Of a stretch of DNA of 64,000 nucleotides, positions 40,898 through 64,000 are shown piece after piece (within the stretch, counting starts at the first letter, position 1; each line of letters opens with the position of its first letter). The notes beneath the pieces were generated by a model that saw only the letters and a list, made by a program, of their open reading frames with translations, was not told the origin of the DNA and made no database searches. A program made the position numbers and the translations under genes. This stretch comes from Meandrina meandrites (lineage: Eukaryota; Cnidaria; Anthozoa; Scleractinia; Meandrinidae), in assembly GCA_963693305.1 (NCBI GenBank), contig OY855911.1:31611939-31675938 (forward strand), in the 5' to 3' direction.

Positions 40898-43800
40898 GTA
40901 AGTGCATAGATGGAAGATATGAAAATATTTTTCTCGAAGGCCTTTCGCTTCGAGAAGTTTTTGAATTTGGCGGTCGATCTCGTCTGCTCGGGCTCCAGAT
41001 CGCTCGGAAACTTAGTAAAGATAAACCAAAGGTTTGAAGTATTCGTAGACCGGTCATATGATGAGAAAGATCTCTCTGTGAACTCAAGGTGCTTCCGAAG
41101 TTCCGAATACTGTCAAAACACCCTTGTGGTTTATTTTTGCTGAAATGTTAATGAGCGAACCCTGTGACAGGAGCTCTGTAAATCGCATTGTGCGCACTGT
41201 TTGCAAAGTTTATAACGTTATATATGTTTCTAATATGAAAGGTTATGGTTTATTGGAAGGGGATACCCGTGGAGCTAGTAAGAATCTGTCCTTAATTTAC
41301 CAACACTGCAAGCGCGGGATTTTACATCTTCGATGGTGTCAGCTGCGAAAACTGCGTTCGAACGAAGCTTTGACGTTGAATGGAAACTGGGGTTCCGCAT
41401 TAACGCTGCAACTGCAGATATTGTTAAGAAGAAGTTAAAATTATTCGTTGAAAGCCTTCTGCAAAACCATTCCATGCTTTCTTGGCCCTTTTTATAGGAA
41501 GGTTTCCCGCTTACAGTAAGCTTACTAAAGATTTTGACATCAGACTGTTGCGTTGATTTTAGTCGCGATGGATGGCCTTGAAGAAATATATGGTGTTATT
41601 GTCTGTGTTGTCAGTTTCCGTGCTTTTAATTGTTAATAAATCCATATTCTTTAAAACAGTTTGAAGATTTTCAATTCAAATATGGCAGAAAAGAGCAAGA
41701 TCTCGCTTCGATCGACCCGGGGACGTATATTTGTTGCGCAACCAGCTCGCCAGCTAAAGGGTGCGAAAGTGTTGAATACCCGAATATGTTGGCGGCCTTC
41801 CGACACATAAAGTAATCAATTTGCATCGAAAGGGCGATTTAAATCTGGAAAGTTACGTCTGGTTTTATTTTTTTTCGGTTTCTATGAAATTTTAGCACAA
41901 AATACGACCTGAAATAGATACTGTGGACTGTTAAATTTCGTTCCGCAGTGACGATCGATCGATGTTGGCCCGCCATGTTTATGTTTTCATTCATTTGAAT
42001 TTTCTTTCTCGTTCGCTTGTCTGCCTTGATATTTCCTGTCTGAGACCGGTATTGGGTTAAGATTAGCTCATAAATCCATTTTAGTTGGTTAGGGGAAAAG
42101 TCCAACTTCGTTAGTGTGAAAGATTATTTGTGCCGGTGTATTGGTCTGTAGCTAGTTCCGTGGTCGTTTTTAGCAAGCGAAAGGTGACTGGTGGGAGGCC
42201 ATCGATCTAAAAAGCCGACGGTTCGCTGCTGGTTCGATATTTGTTATTGCAACATGCTTCTTTCGTCCGAATAAAGAGAAAAAATACTTTCTTCACAGTT
42301 TCAATAGTTTTTCTCAATGCTGTTAAACTGCAGCAGTTTAAAAGTCAAATAAAGCTCTTTGTGAAATAGATTTTTTGACCATATTGCTGAACGGAAGAGC
42401 CTTCCATGCCGGACACCTCTTGACATTTCGATGCGAAAAAATCAGGACTTGTTAGCTAGCGTGAGCATTTACCGAGAGTAGTACCGTACGAGAGCAGGTG
42501 CTTTTTTAAACTTGTTACATTGCCTACAATTTGTAGCATTTTTTAAAATACTAATATGTACACTTCACATGATATATTCTGATATTCATTCCAGAAGTTT
42601 TTAAGCAAAAGATTGAAAATTACACTGTCCGTTTAATAAGCTTATCTTGGTCTGTTATGTTGTTGATTGTGGATCCAAAATGGAGAATGTTTTGGTTTCT
42701 TCCAACTGTTTGGTTGATTCAAACTCAATGTGTAGTCTCAGAATAATATTCAATGCCTGAGGCAATGATAAAACAACATTATAAGGCAAAAGATTAAATG
42801 TCATTCCCCGATCAACATTACATCACATGAATTTATGCATGTATGAGTTTTAAAATGTAAATCCATGCACAAAAGATCTCAAGTGGACTTTTTATTTTGC
42901 AGTGTAACATAAATAGTGATATTTTTTATCCAAGCTTTGCCAGCCCATTTGGTTATTTTATAATGCTACAAGGCTAAGAAAAAGTGTCACAAAATGCCAT
43001 TTATTTGAAGGCATTACTTTATCAGGTGTTGCATACCAGATATGATGAGTCAAATAACTAGGAACAAAAATACATGCCTTGAACTTCAATTTTGATATTG
43101 CGAATACGTGTATATTTGGGCTTGATAACTATATTTTGACCAAAAAATATTTATATAGACATGTTTATTTAAGTGGGGTTATTGACGTAATGCATGTAAA
43201 ATGGTGGGAAATACTGTATTTATATTTGTGAAATAGTATTTAATAGGAAATATTTATTTGATGTTACGGTTTTGAAAATGACGGAAATCAGAATTTTGCA
43301 ATAGCTGCCTTGTTATGAATTTGAACAAAGCTGAAAAACTGTTCTGTGTCAATGAAAAAATAGCATTATGGAAGTGTACAATATTGTGCAGCAGTAAATT
43401 GATTTGCAAGCGCTTGGTTTACTTTTACATAATTGTTAATAAATATGGTATCATTTTGTTTTTGAAATAATTAAATTTGGCTAATAGTCAATTGAAGACT
43501 AATAAAATGAATGTCGCCAGAGTAAGGCCTTTTGCAATTATTTTGAAATGAATCTTTCTCTGGTTCTAATGTTGTCTAAATTTCTTGCTGACCTCCTGGG
43601 AAGATATGTTGTTCATGTAATTACTGTTTAAGTTATATTTATTTTTACTAAATATTTTAATCTATGACAGTGATAATAGCCAATTAATTCTGAAAAAGTA
43701 ATGATGCACACGGCTAAAGTTTAAAAAATTACATCTGCTTTGTATGGTCTCAATGCAAAGATATACTACCATTTGGATCCATCCTGAAGTGTGACAGATT

Positions 43801-46800
43801 TAGCACGTAGTTTTACTTTTAAAACGTTGTTGGTTTTGTCTGGTTATGCGTCACTTTTGACTAATGAATCAAACATTTAAAATCTTGCTCTAAAGCAAGT
43901 CCAGGACGAGAACTCTTTCCAAACTTGTTAACTTTTTTCATATCCATTGCAATAATATTTTCCGAGCAGACTTTAGGTGGGCAAATCTTGAAAATATTGA
44001 TGGCTCATGAACAAAACATGATCGTATAGCAGCAAAATGTTGTCAATTTCACGCAAACGTTTCATTGGTCAAAAGTGACACATAACCAAACAAAACGGTT
44101 GATGTTTTAAAAGTAAAACTGTGCACTAAATTTGTTACGCTTCAAGGATGGACGCAAATGGTAGTAATATTTTTGTTTTTTTGTGTAAAATACAAATTTA
44201 GGATAATATCTATCTCTTATTTGCATTTCTTTTTCCGCCTGGGCTGAGTGGTTATTTCTGATTTTAGTGACCAGTTGGCTAATGTTATGTCGGCTTAATT
44301 CAAGGGCTACTGTCACCATGCACCGACCATGAGGACTTGGTTGTTGACATGGTGTGCATTACGCTAACCACTGGACAAGTCTCTATCCAGTGTAGTGTTG
44401 TTGGATTCATTTTTATCCAAAGGATTGTGATACTAACAGTGCAATTTAGATTTGTTGAAATCATTTCTTTCCGACAGATGTAAATAATAAAGTATAAAAA
44501 AAACTGTGAGAACTTCCTGCAGTTCTGAACAATAAGGAGATAAATTTGTAGAAACATAATATTTTGGTTTAATTCAAAACCATTATCAAATGATGGATAA
44601 TTTTACAAATAAGCTTAGCTTACGGTAGATATATTGCAAGAAATACAAAGATCACATGCATACACCCTGTAATTTTGTAAAGAAATGAGCAAAGCAAAGA
44701 GTCCTATAACAAAGTCCTATGCAAACAATGCCAATTCCTTAGTGGCTTTGATCGCAGTGTCCCCGGCAGGGTTTGACAGTTTTGATATAAAGGGATTCCA
44801 AGAAGCAGAGCTGATAGAAATTACTGTTGGTTGCGATACTTGAAGCATTGCGTAGTATAGCATTGTGGATGTGATGGTTTGATTTCTTGAACTGCCTCAT
44901 AACTCAAACCAAAAAATCATTTTCTTTGGATTTCCCTTACTTAAGTTGAATGCTGCAATTTAACTCCCGGTTTTAAACCAATTTTCTTTCCCTTGGAGGC
45001 CTGGGAAATCAGGATTATAATTCCAATGTGCAGTCTGTATATCTGGCAGATACCAACCATTATCCACCCTTTCAGCAATCAGGACTCGATAAGTAACTAT
45101 CCAGTGGATAACAGAGTTTCTTTTCTGTTTACACGGACCCATACAATGGATTGTCTCCCAAGGATCTGAAGGCTTGCTCCTTGCCGCCGCTGCTGCTATT
45201 AATAACAAATTTAATTGCACATAATTATATATTTTTTAAGTTGAATTTTTTTGCATTCCTTGTTTGTACTGTTTTACATAATGCCTTTATAGTGACAAAT
45301 ATTAAATAGGGAAATACTAAAATCAAATTTAGTGTGATTGTATTACATGTACAGTAGCTCAAAGAAAATGTTTTTATTTTTTGGCTAAAATATTATTACC
45401 GATTGCTGGGAAACTCCTGTCTTACCTAAGTACCATGCATTGAGTAAGTAACATGAAGGTTTAGAGAAAAATGCTGCAGCTTTTCTCTGACTTTTGTACA
45501 ATCACGTACATCAAAAATTTTCAATTGCCGCTACAACATGCACATGTAGCCAAAGTGGCTAGTGAAATCAAAAACATTGTATGTTTACTAGTTTGTGGCT
45601 AGTTGATTACTGTTAAGTGTCAAGCATTGTTCTTAGTGAGTTTTTTTTTTGGGCCATAAGAGGGCCATAAGTGGAGTCAGTAATGTAGATCTCAGTTAGC
45701 CAAGGCAAAATATCTGGATGTGACTGCTTCTTATTCAGCTAAAAGGTCAGAAAGAGCCTTTTTTTAAATGTAACTTGCTTTCATAAATACATGTATAGCT
45801 AGCTTGTGTTTCCAAAATGCTCAGTCATTTAAGAAGTAGGATCATGCTTGGTTATTTATTTTTTAATTCTAATGGCAGGAAAAATGCAAGGCAGATTGAA
45901 TGGATTTTTTACAGACACACAGTAGTACATGTACTATATAACCAGAATGCCCAGATTTATATTAAATTTTATTTCATTGTCATCTTTTGTTATTGTTTCT
46001 GCTTCCTTTTGACAGTCTCGACAGCAGTTTAAAAAGATTTTTTGTATATTATAGTTGATTATTTATGAAGAGCAGCAGTTCTTTCATTCAGATCCAGAAG
46101 GAAATTTTTCATACATTTTGTGATTTATTATATCCAGAATTGATTACAACTTGTTGCCATTTTGAGTAAAAGTAATAACTTGTAAACTGCACAAAGTTCT
46201 TTTATAAAAAGAGGAAACTCACTATCTGTTCAGATTTTGCAAGCAATTCAATTAGTAGTTGTGTGTGTTAATTTTGTTTAAAGTCAATTAACAGCCATTG
46301 GTTAAAAATCCTGATTTATAATTAATATTTCTCAGTCACTTGTTGGTCACAGAGCAACAGTGGATTCATACTAATTTGAAAAAAGTTCCATTTTCTTGAA
46401 ACGTGCCTCAGAAAAGTACTGTAGGTCTCTCCACTTGATTTTCAATCAGACATTTGGCAATCTGTTGTTGCGTAAAAGGTAGCAAATTAAGAAAAATACT
46501 TTCATGACTGTGAGAAAATACCACAGGAAAGTTAAAATTTCATCACTATTAAACAGTAGTAAATCTTGTGGTTGAAACCCTGAAAGGTCGTGTGTGCATA
46601 AAGTCGTGTAGTTGCTCTCCAGAGGTGTGGCTGAAAAACTATACTGTGTAAAGGGAGCAGGCATTTACATGTATTGCCAAAACCGAAAGAATAAGACCCA
46701 AAGGGAATCTCATCACACGAGGAATCTTTTCTTCACCGTGTAAAGAGGTACATGTAGTCTTTCATGAATGTTTAACATTTCAGTCATGATTGTGACATTA

Positions 46801-48659
46801 AAATTTATGTCATAGTAATCCTTTCCACTCAAGGTGTGTCATGGAAGATGAAAATTTGTTTGCTTCGCAAACTTGTAAAAGTTAGTTTTTTTATTCCTTG
46901 ATTTTTGTCCTACATTTTTTGCATGTGATGTATTTAAAAGTAGCATTCATTAGCATAGTAAAAGATGTAGATCAGTTTTTCACAATGAACATTTATAATT
47001 TGTACAGAGTTCTACGTAATACTAATTTCGTAAAGGTTTCCATTATTAATTTGTGTAGCTGTTTGAATTCACCGTAATTTGTTGCATTTAATCCTAACAA
47101 ATCTGTAAAACAATTTTCTAAATTTAAGCAGGCAATAATAATGACTTGAACTCATCAGTAGTGTACAAGCTACGTGTAGTACAGTGTACGTGTAGTTATT
47201 GAAGTCAAATCTGCTCCTGAAGTATGTCTTTAGTACAACGTGTGGCTATTATGGTGTTCTGTTGATCACCAACACGCAGTACAATATAGTTACCACTATT
47301 AACCAGCATTTAGTGTTTCAATCGTCTTATCAAAAAGTACATTTGGTTGTGTATATGTCCAATAAGCTTAGGCCCTTTTGTGGTGAAGATGGCAAAATCC
47401 CTTTTTCCAGATGCTGTCCCTTTTTTAATTCAATTTTTATTATTAAATTATTGCGTCCGAAATCTTACGTGAAGAATCATGTTCAGTGATAAAAACTTTT
47501 CTGCCGTTGTTACGATCAATCTCAAAATCCTCCTCCTTGTTTGGTTCCTGTAGTTTTCCTTGGGATAAATAAACATGGATTTAGAACGGAACATGTACTT
47601 ACATGTAATTAACAGGAGCACAGTGGCTTGTACTTTTTATTCTCAATTATGCAAGGCAGGTTTTTAGGTTAACAACTCCCCCCACCCTTCCTGTCCCATC
47701 TTTCCAAGCAACCCACCCCTGCGATCTAAACAACGCTAACGCTTTGCAGCAACAGTTAATATATATGATAAACAGCATGAAGAAAAAAACACTCTTGTTT
47801 TCAATGACCAGTTCCCGCTTCAATGTACCGGCGGAAAATCAATGGAAACACCCTTTGTTACAATGGAAGCAAGTCGTCTATTCAAATTTGTGGCTTTTAA
47901 GATTATGCCCTCTTCACGCCATAGGCTTCCGTGTGTGGTTTGCGAAAAGGTCAGGGCTGGTGATCAGTATTTCCGTAGTTCTCGTGACTGAACACTCATT
48001 GAATGAAATATAAAATTTTTTTGTACATGTATACCATACACTGTGATTGGTTATACGTGAATTTAGAATAAGTTTGTGAACACAGTTATCTCTCATTGTT
48101 TCATTTTTCGGCTATATTTAGAAAAAAGGAAGTAGATAAAAGCCACTTCCTGTTTTACATAGCGTGATGCAAACATGAGACAAAACTTGGGAGAAATCAA
48201 AAGTAGCCTAACCAGTGACTAGGGTAAACAAAATTTCATGTTCAATTAACTCTCTCTCAACGAGCATGTTTGGATCAGACTATCTAACATGAACAAACTC
48301 AGTTTTTGCTTTCCTCAATGCAGATGCTCTGACTAGTCTTCTGTCAAATTGCCGAAAAATTATGCCCTCTTCATGCGCCGCTAATAGATGAAAAAAACAA
48401 GTGATCATGTGACAGTGATTTCAACATTCCTTGTGTTTACAATGCCTGTTAGATCCTCAGCTGATACCGATAGTTTATTTTTTTTTCCAAACTGCGGCCT
48501 GAAACTAATGAGGCATGAACAGGCAAAATTTTAGGCCATTCCAACAGACACCTGCTTAAATAGCAAAATGTAAATGCTAGTTGTGATGTTTGCTTATTGA
48601 TATAATTTCTCCATTTTGTGCAGGTAAATCACTAAAATTGCTTTTTCATTTTTTGGCAG
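40898..48659. other. Putative large 5' intron of DYRK1 or intergenic DNA
   Basis: About 7.8 kb of AT-rich sequence with no recognisable ORF or RNA gene. It contains one clear transposon (43766-44164). Minor low-complexity tracts occur at 45640-45650 and 48478-48487. Confidence 0.4.
43766..44164. mobile_element. 399-bp MITE with ~100-bp inverted arms
   Basis: The ends CTACCATTTG are exact inverted copies, and the arms continue for about 100 bases with roughly 80% match. Matching landmarks: TCCATCCT, TTTAGCACGTAGTTTTAC against TTTAGTGCACAGTTTTAC, TGGTTATGCGTCACTTTTGA against TGGTTATGTGTCACTTTTGA. TA flanks both ends, as in Tc1/mariner insertions. Confidence 0.8.
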
Positions 48660-48664
48660 CAAAG

Positions 48665-48681
48665 ATGTCAAGTAATAGGTG

Positions 48682-48682
<1 letters not shown>
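48665..48682 (+). promoter_or_regulatory. Five-codon upstream ORF overlapping the DYRK1 start
   Basis: ATG TCA AGT AAT AGG TGA encodes MSSNR and stops at 48680-48682. The final A is also the first base of the DYRK1 ATG (48682-48684), giving TGATG. The upstream ATG has A at -3, and the main ATG has G at -3 and +4, so both are in favourable contexts. This arrangement permits termination-reinitiation. Confidence 0.55.
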
Positions 48683-60954
<12,272 letters not shown>

Positions 60955-63450
60955 GGAGTAGAAAATGACCATCGTCGATAACCCTCGAGGGTAATCCCCG
61001 CCCGCTCGCCAGGCCCCGCCCTATTCCGCCCCACTCCCATCCGGCCAAAATTCCCACAAGGGGAATGGGCAACGCTGTGTCGTCCAAACATCGTGTAAGT
61101 CAAATGTCAAGTGGGAGGAGTCCCCTGCGGAACATTGGGAACGCGGTACCGGGCTTTTAACTACGGGTGTCCCGCCCTTTGAAGCCCCCCTTTTGAAACG
61201 ACCGTTAACAGTGGCGTAATTTTGTTTTATCGAGGCGCATGCGCTTGCAAAGCCCGCTGCTGAATTTTAAACTCTCCTGTAGACAGGGGCTCGCAGCTAC
61301 TGGGTGCTATTCGCGCATGCTCTTCTACAGCTAGACGCTGCGTTTTAGTTCTTGTTTCCGACTTCTTTCAGGAAAATACTTGTAAGTCAGGAAGAATTTT
61401 CATTGATGGATATTTACAATGTAGGAAGGTTATCATGGGTCAGTTGTCGAGGGTTTAAAGTCGTATTGAGCCCTCGCGCAACGATTCAGTCTTGTCAGCG
61501 TTCCGCGGCGACACAGGAGCGACTCAAAACTTTAGGTTGTAGGAAAATAGAAACAGTTTAAGGCAAAGCAATTAATATATGTGGGAATTTACAGTTGTCT
61601 CGAAAGCTTCAAATGCTCTCGTCCGCCGAGTTTTAAAGTTTCTGTGACGTTTTACTCATTTGCATTGTCGTGTTTTCACGAATTTTCAACATTCTGGTTG
61701 TTTTGAGTTTGGTTTATTTTGCAGCATAACAGAGTCTTCAAAAAACTACTTTTTTAGCGTTTTTTTAGACAGTGTCCCGTGAATTTGATGAGTCGTCCAT
61801 TCGTGAAATTGTTCGAGCAAACTTACAGGAAATGGAAAGCTATCTCTTAATGTTTGTTTTTATCCTTTCTGGGCGTAAGCTCGTCCATTTGCAGATCTTG
61901 AAAACAATTGTTTTTAGTTTATTACTTGTCAGAGGAATGTTTTATTGCTGTTACCGAATCTGTTAGACAACTGAAATGCTCGTGAGTTTCGACTGGTTCA
62001 TAGTTTCACCGTTCAAGCCATTTTGTTGAAATGTGTTCGCTTTTTTGCGAGTCTGTTCTTTTAAGGACTCCCAAAGTTAGTTCAAATGAGTATCAACCAA
62101 ACCATGGGTTTGTTGTGTAGTATTATCATGGAATCCAAACATTTTATGGTTAAATAATTGAATACATATCATTAGTTTTATGCTTCGCTTCATAATAGTC
62201 GAACCACGTTTCGTTACCATATTTTATTTTCGTGTAATTTATTTATTATAATAGACTTTGGGAGCGACAAATTTCTTGTAAGAACAGACTCTCCTTAAAA
62301 GCAATAACAGACAGCGAGGAGGCCGATTTGTAGATTGCGTAAAATAAGTGAACTTTATGAGAGAGAGAGAGAGAGAAAAGGGTTTAGGATAAGTTGTTTT
62401 ATTTATTGAATGGAGGTACCGGAGAAAATTAGGATACAGTCATGTTGTCTTTATGGTTAAACGCTTTTTACCAAGTCAGGGAACGAAAAGGGTCCGAAGC
62501 GCGCGAGAACTGCACGCGGTAGAAATCCTCCTGCGCGATCCACGTTGATCGCGCGTGAATTTTCCGCGTGAAAGATTTGCGCACACCGATGCTTGTGTGG
62601 CCAATTTTGTCACGAAAAGTTACTTTTAAGAGGGATGATGTCAAGGTTAATGTAATGTAAGGCTAAGTAAGTTATGAGCTGATAATAAGTGATGTTTCCC
62701 AGCTGTGAGGTTCTCCGTCTATAATGCATGTTGTTAAAAGTTAAGCCAAAAATTAACTCGGACAGAGAACCTCTTAGCTACGCGATCTTGTCATTTCTAA
62801 GGTTATCGTTAGTAAGAACGTGTCCTCGTAAGGTTAGCGAGATTTTCGGGATAAAACATTCTCACAGCTCTGCTTCTTTTCGTTGTTTGATACATAGAGA
62901 GTCTATCGCAAATATTTCGTCATTCCTAATTATAACTGTCAGGAAAACAAGAAGAAAACCGCGCTAAATAAATTGTCATTTTATTTATTTTTCTCAGTTT
63001 TTAGCGGAAAGGACCTTATGTAGTTTAAAGAGAGCGCTCAAATTCTCCAGCTCTCTTTGCAGGGTTTCTGTGTTTGTCACGCAACGCTTCAACCAACATG
63101 GATCATTGCGTGACGAATCTTAACGATAACTCTAACTTTATGCAGAAGCTTCAGAGCAGATTAAGCATGCCTTTTAACCGCGCTTAAGCCTGACCAAACA
63201 CCAACAAGCGATTTGATTTATCGTTTTAGACAAGAAATCAATTTTAAAAAAGATGTACATTTTAAGGAAAATATGCTGTAAAATATTGTAAAACTTTGAT
63301 TTTTAAATGGCGTCTTGCAAGACTTGGTAAAACGTCTTGTAAGTCTTTTTTAATAAAAAATTGTTCGGAGCACGCAGTTCTGCTGTTTCCTTTGTTGTTC
63401 TTTTCCAAATAACTCAAGAAACTGACGAAGAGTCCTTTCCATGTCATCCC
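60955..63450 (+). other. DYRK1 3'UTR and downstream flank
   Basis: No further coding sequence recognised. The first 300 bases are GC-rich (CCCGCCCGCTCGCC, GCCCCGCCCTATTCCGCCCC). A GA-run lies at 62359-62376. AATAAA-like signals occur (for example 62967-62972, AATAAA), but the real poly(A) site cannot be picked. Confidence 0.45.
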
Positions 63451-63756
63451 GTAAACTGCCGCTTATAAGTCCCCCACTCCCCAGTTATAGGCCCATCTAC
63501 CTGTAAATAAAAAATACATCTGGTTAGAAGCCTCCCTCTGCTGGATGACTACTGAACAGGGCTAAATATTGCTTTATTATGACGTTTTACATGTAAATTG
63601 AAAACGTATTCCGATCAACACTGTTGTGGCTTATTTCGAAACATTTTTTTTATTCCGGTTATAAGCCCCCTATCCCCGGGCATAAGCACTTCGCCTATCA
63701 GCCCACCCAAAATCCCTTACGACGTTGTATAAGCCAAGGGCTCGTACGCGGCAGTT
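63451..63756. mobile_element. Inverted-repeat element with TTATAAGCCCCC motifs
   Basis: The left end AAACTGCCGCTTATAAGTCC faces a right end whose complement reads GAACTGCCGCGTACGAGCCC. Inside, TATAAGYCCCC, TATAGGCCC, CATAAGCAC and TATAAGCCAAG recur. Borders and duplication are uncertain. Confidence 0.5.
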
Positions 63757-64000
63757 CACGTTATTTTTAAAATCAAATTCACGAAAGAGTGAAGCGTAGC
63801 ATAAGTGAACGGACGACTTTCTTCGCGCCTAAAGAGCTTGGGATCGAGGTTGAAGAAACGTCTGATATTTATCCTACGTGCGTGCGTCACAGACTTGCGT
63901 GCAGTGTGTGGTTGTTGCTTTGAATTTTCGCGCGCAATAAACAACCAATCAGTTACTAGGGCGTTTTCATATGACGTCACAGCCATATTGGTGTTCCAAA
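63757..64000. other. Window end, no gene seen
   Basis: Contains ATGACGTCACAG (63972-63983), a CRE-like palindrome, and CCAATCAG. These could belong to a promoter beyond the window, but no transcript is visible. Confidence 0.3.

Noticed and set aside
40659..40901. ORF near the DYRK1 upstream donor
   Set aside because: It starts with a non-conserved sequence, has no recognisable motif and does not stay open across the proposed splice.

Overview
This window is animal nuclear DNA. Genes are split by spliceosomal introns with GT-AG junctions (one GC-AG), AT-rich intergenic DNA is full of small inverted-repeat transposons and long poly-G/poly-C runs, and the recognisable products (fibrillarin, RBM42, SC5D, DYRK1) are metazoan orthologues. 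Gene compactness, the repeat style and the invertebrate-like single DYRK1 suggest a cnidarian, probably an anthozoan (coral or anemone). That placement is inference; nothing in the sequence proves the species.

Layout. 10-2422 (+): last four exons of fibrillarin, with a MITE in the final intron and a GC-AG intron. 3465-17322: three intronless paralogous genes (-, +, -) for large membrane proteins. Each has a signal peptide, two copies of an unnamed PVY...YL...GYW module, one EGF-like domain, one sushi-like four-cysteine module and a transmembrane helix, followed by a region I recognise as homologous to TMEM151A/B. I know of no described protein with this architecture; it is the main discovery candidate. 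The second copy has a stop codon exactly in place of the tyrosine of the C-terminal PPxY motif. 18460-25733 (+): RBM42 in four exons, introns packed with repeats, including a foldback element with a 9-bp target duplication. 27962-28798 (+): intronless SC5D, lathosterol oxidase. 29-37 kb: dense transposon graveyard, with a Tigger/pogo-like element split by a second element, a hAT transposase remnant, and a near-perfect 108-bp-arm hairpin inside a 13-bp direct repeat. 37-48.6 kb: no convincing coding sequence except a possible 5' noncoding exon of DYRK1. 48682-60954 (+): DYRK1 kinase, eight coding exons, complete to the conserved C-terminal tail, preceded by an upstream ORF whose stop overlaps the start codon (TGATG). 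60955-64000: 3'UTR and flank with one more inverted-repeat element.

The housekeeping genes (fibrillarin for rRNA methylation, RBM42 for RNA processing, SC5D for sterol synthesis, DYRK1 for signalling) do not form a pathway; they are neighbours only. The three TMEM151-like genes do form a local family, probably by tandem and inverted duplication. Exon boundaries were set by hand from splice consensus and conserved protein sequence.
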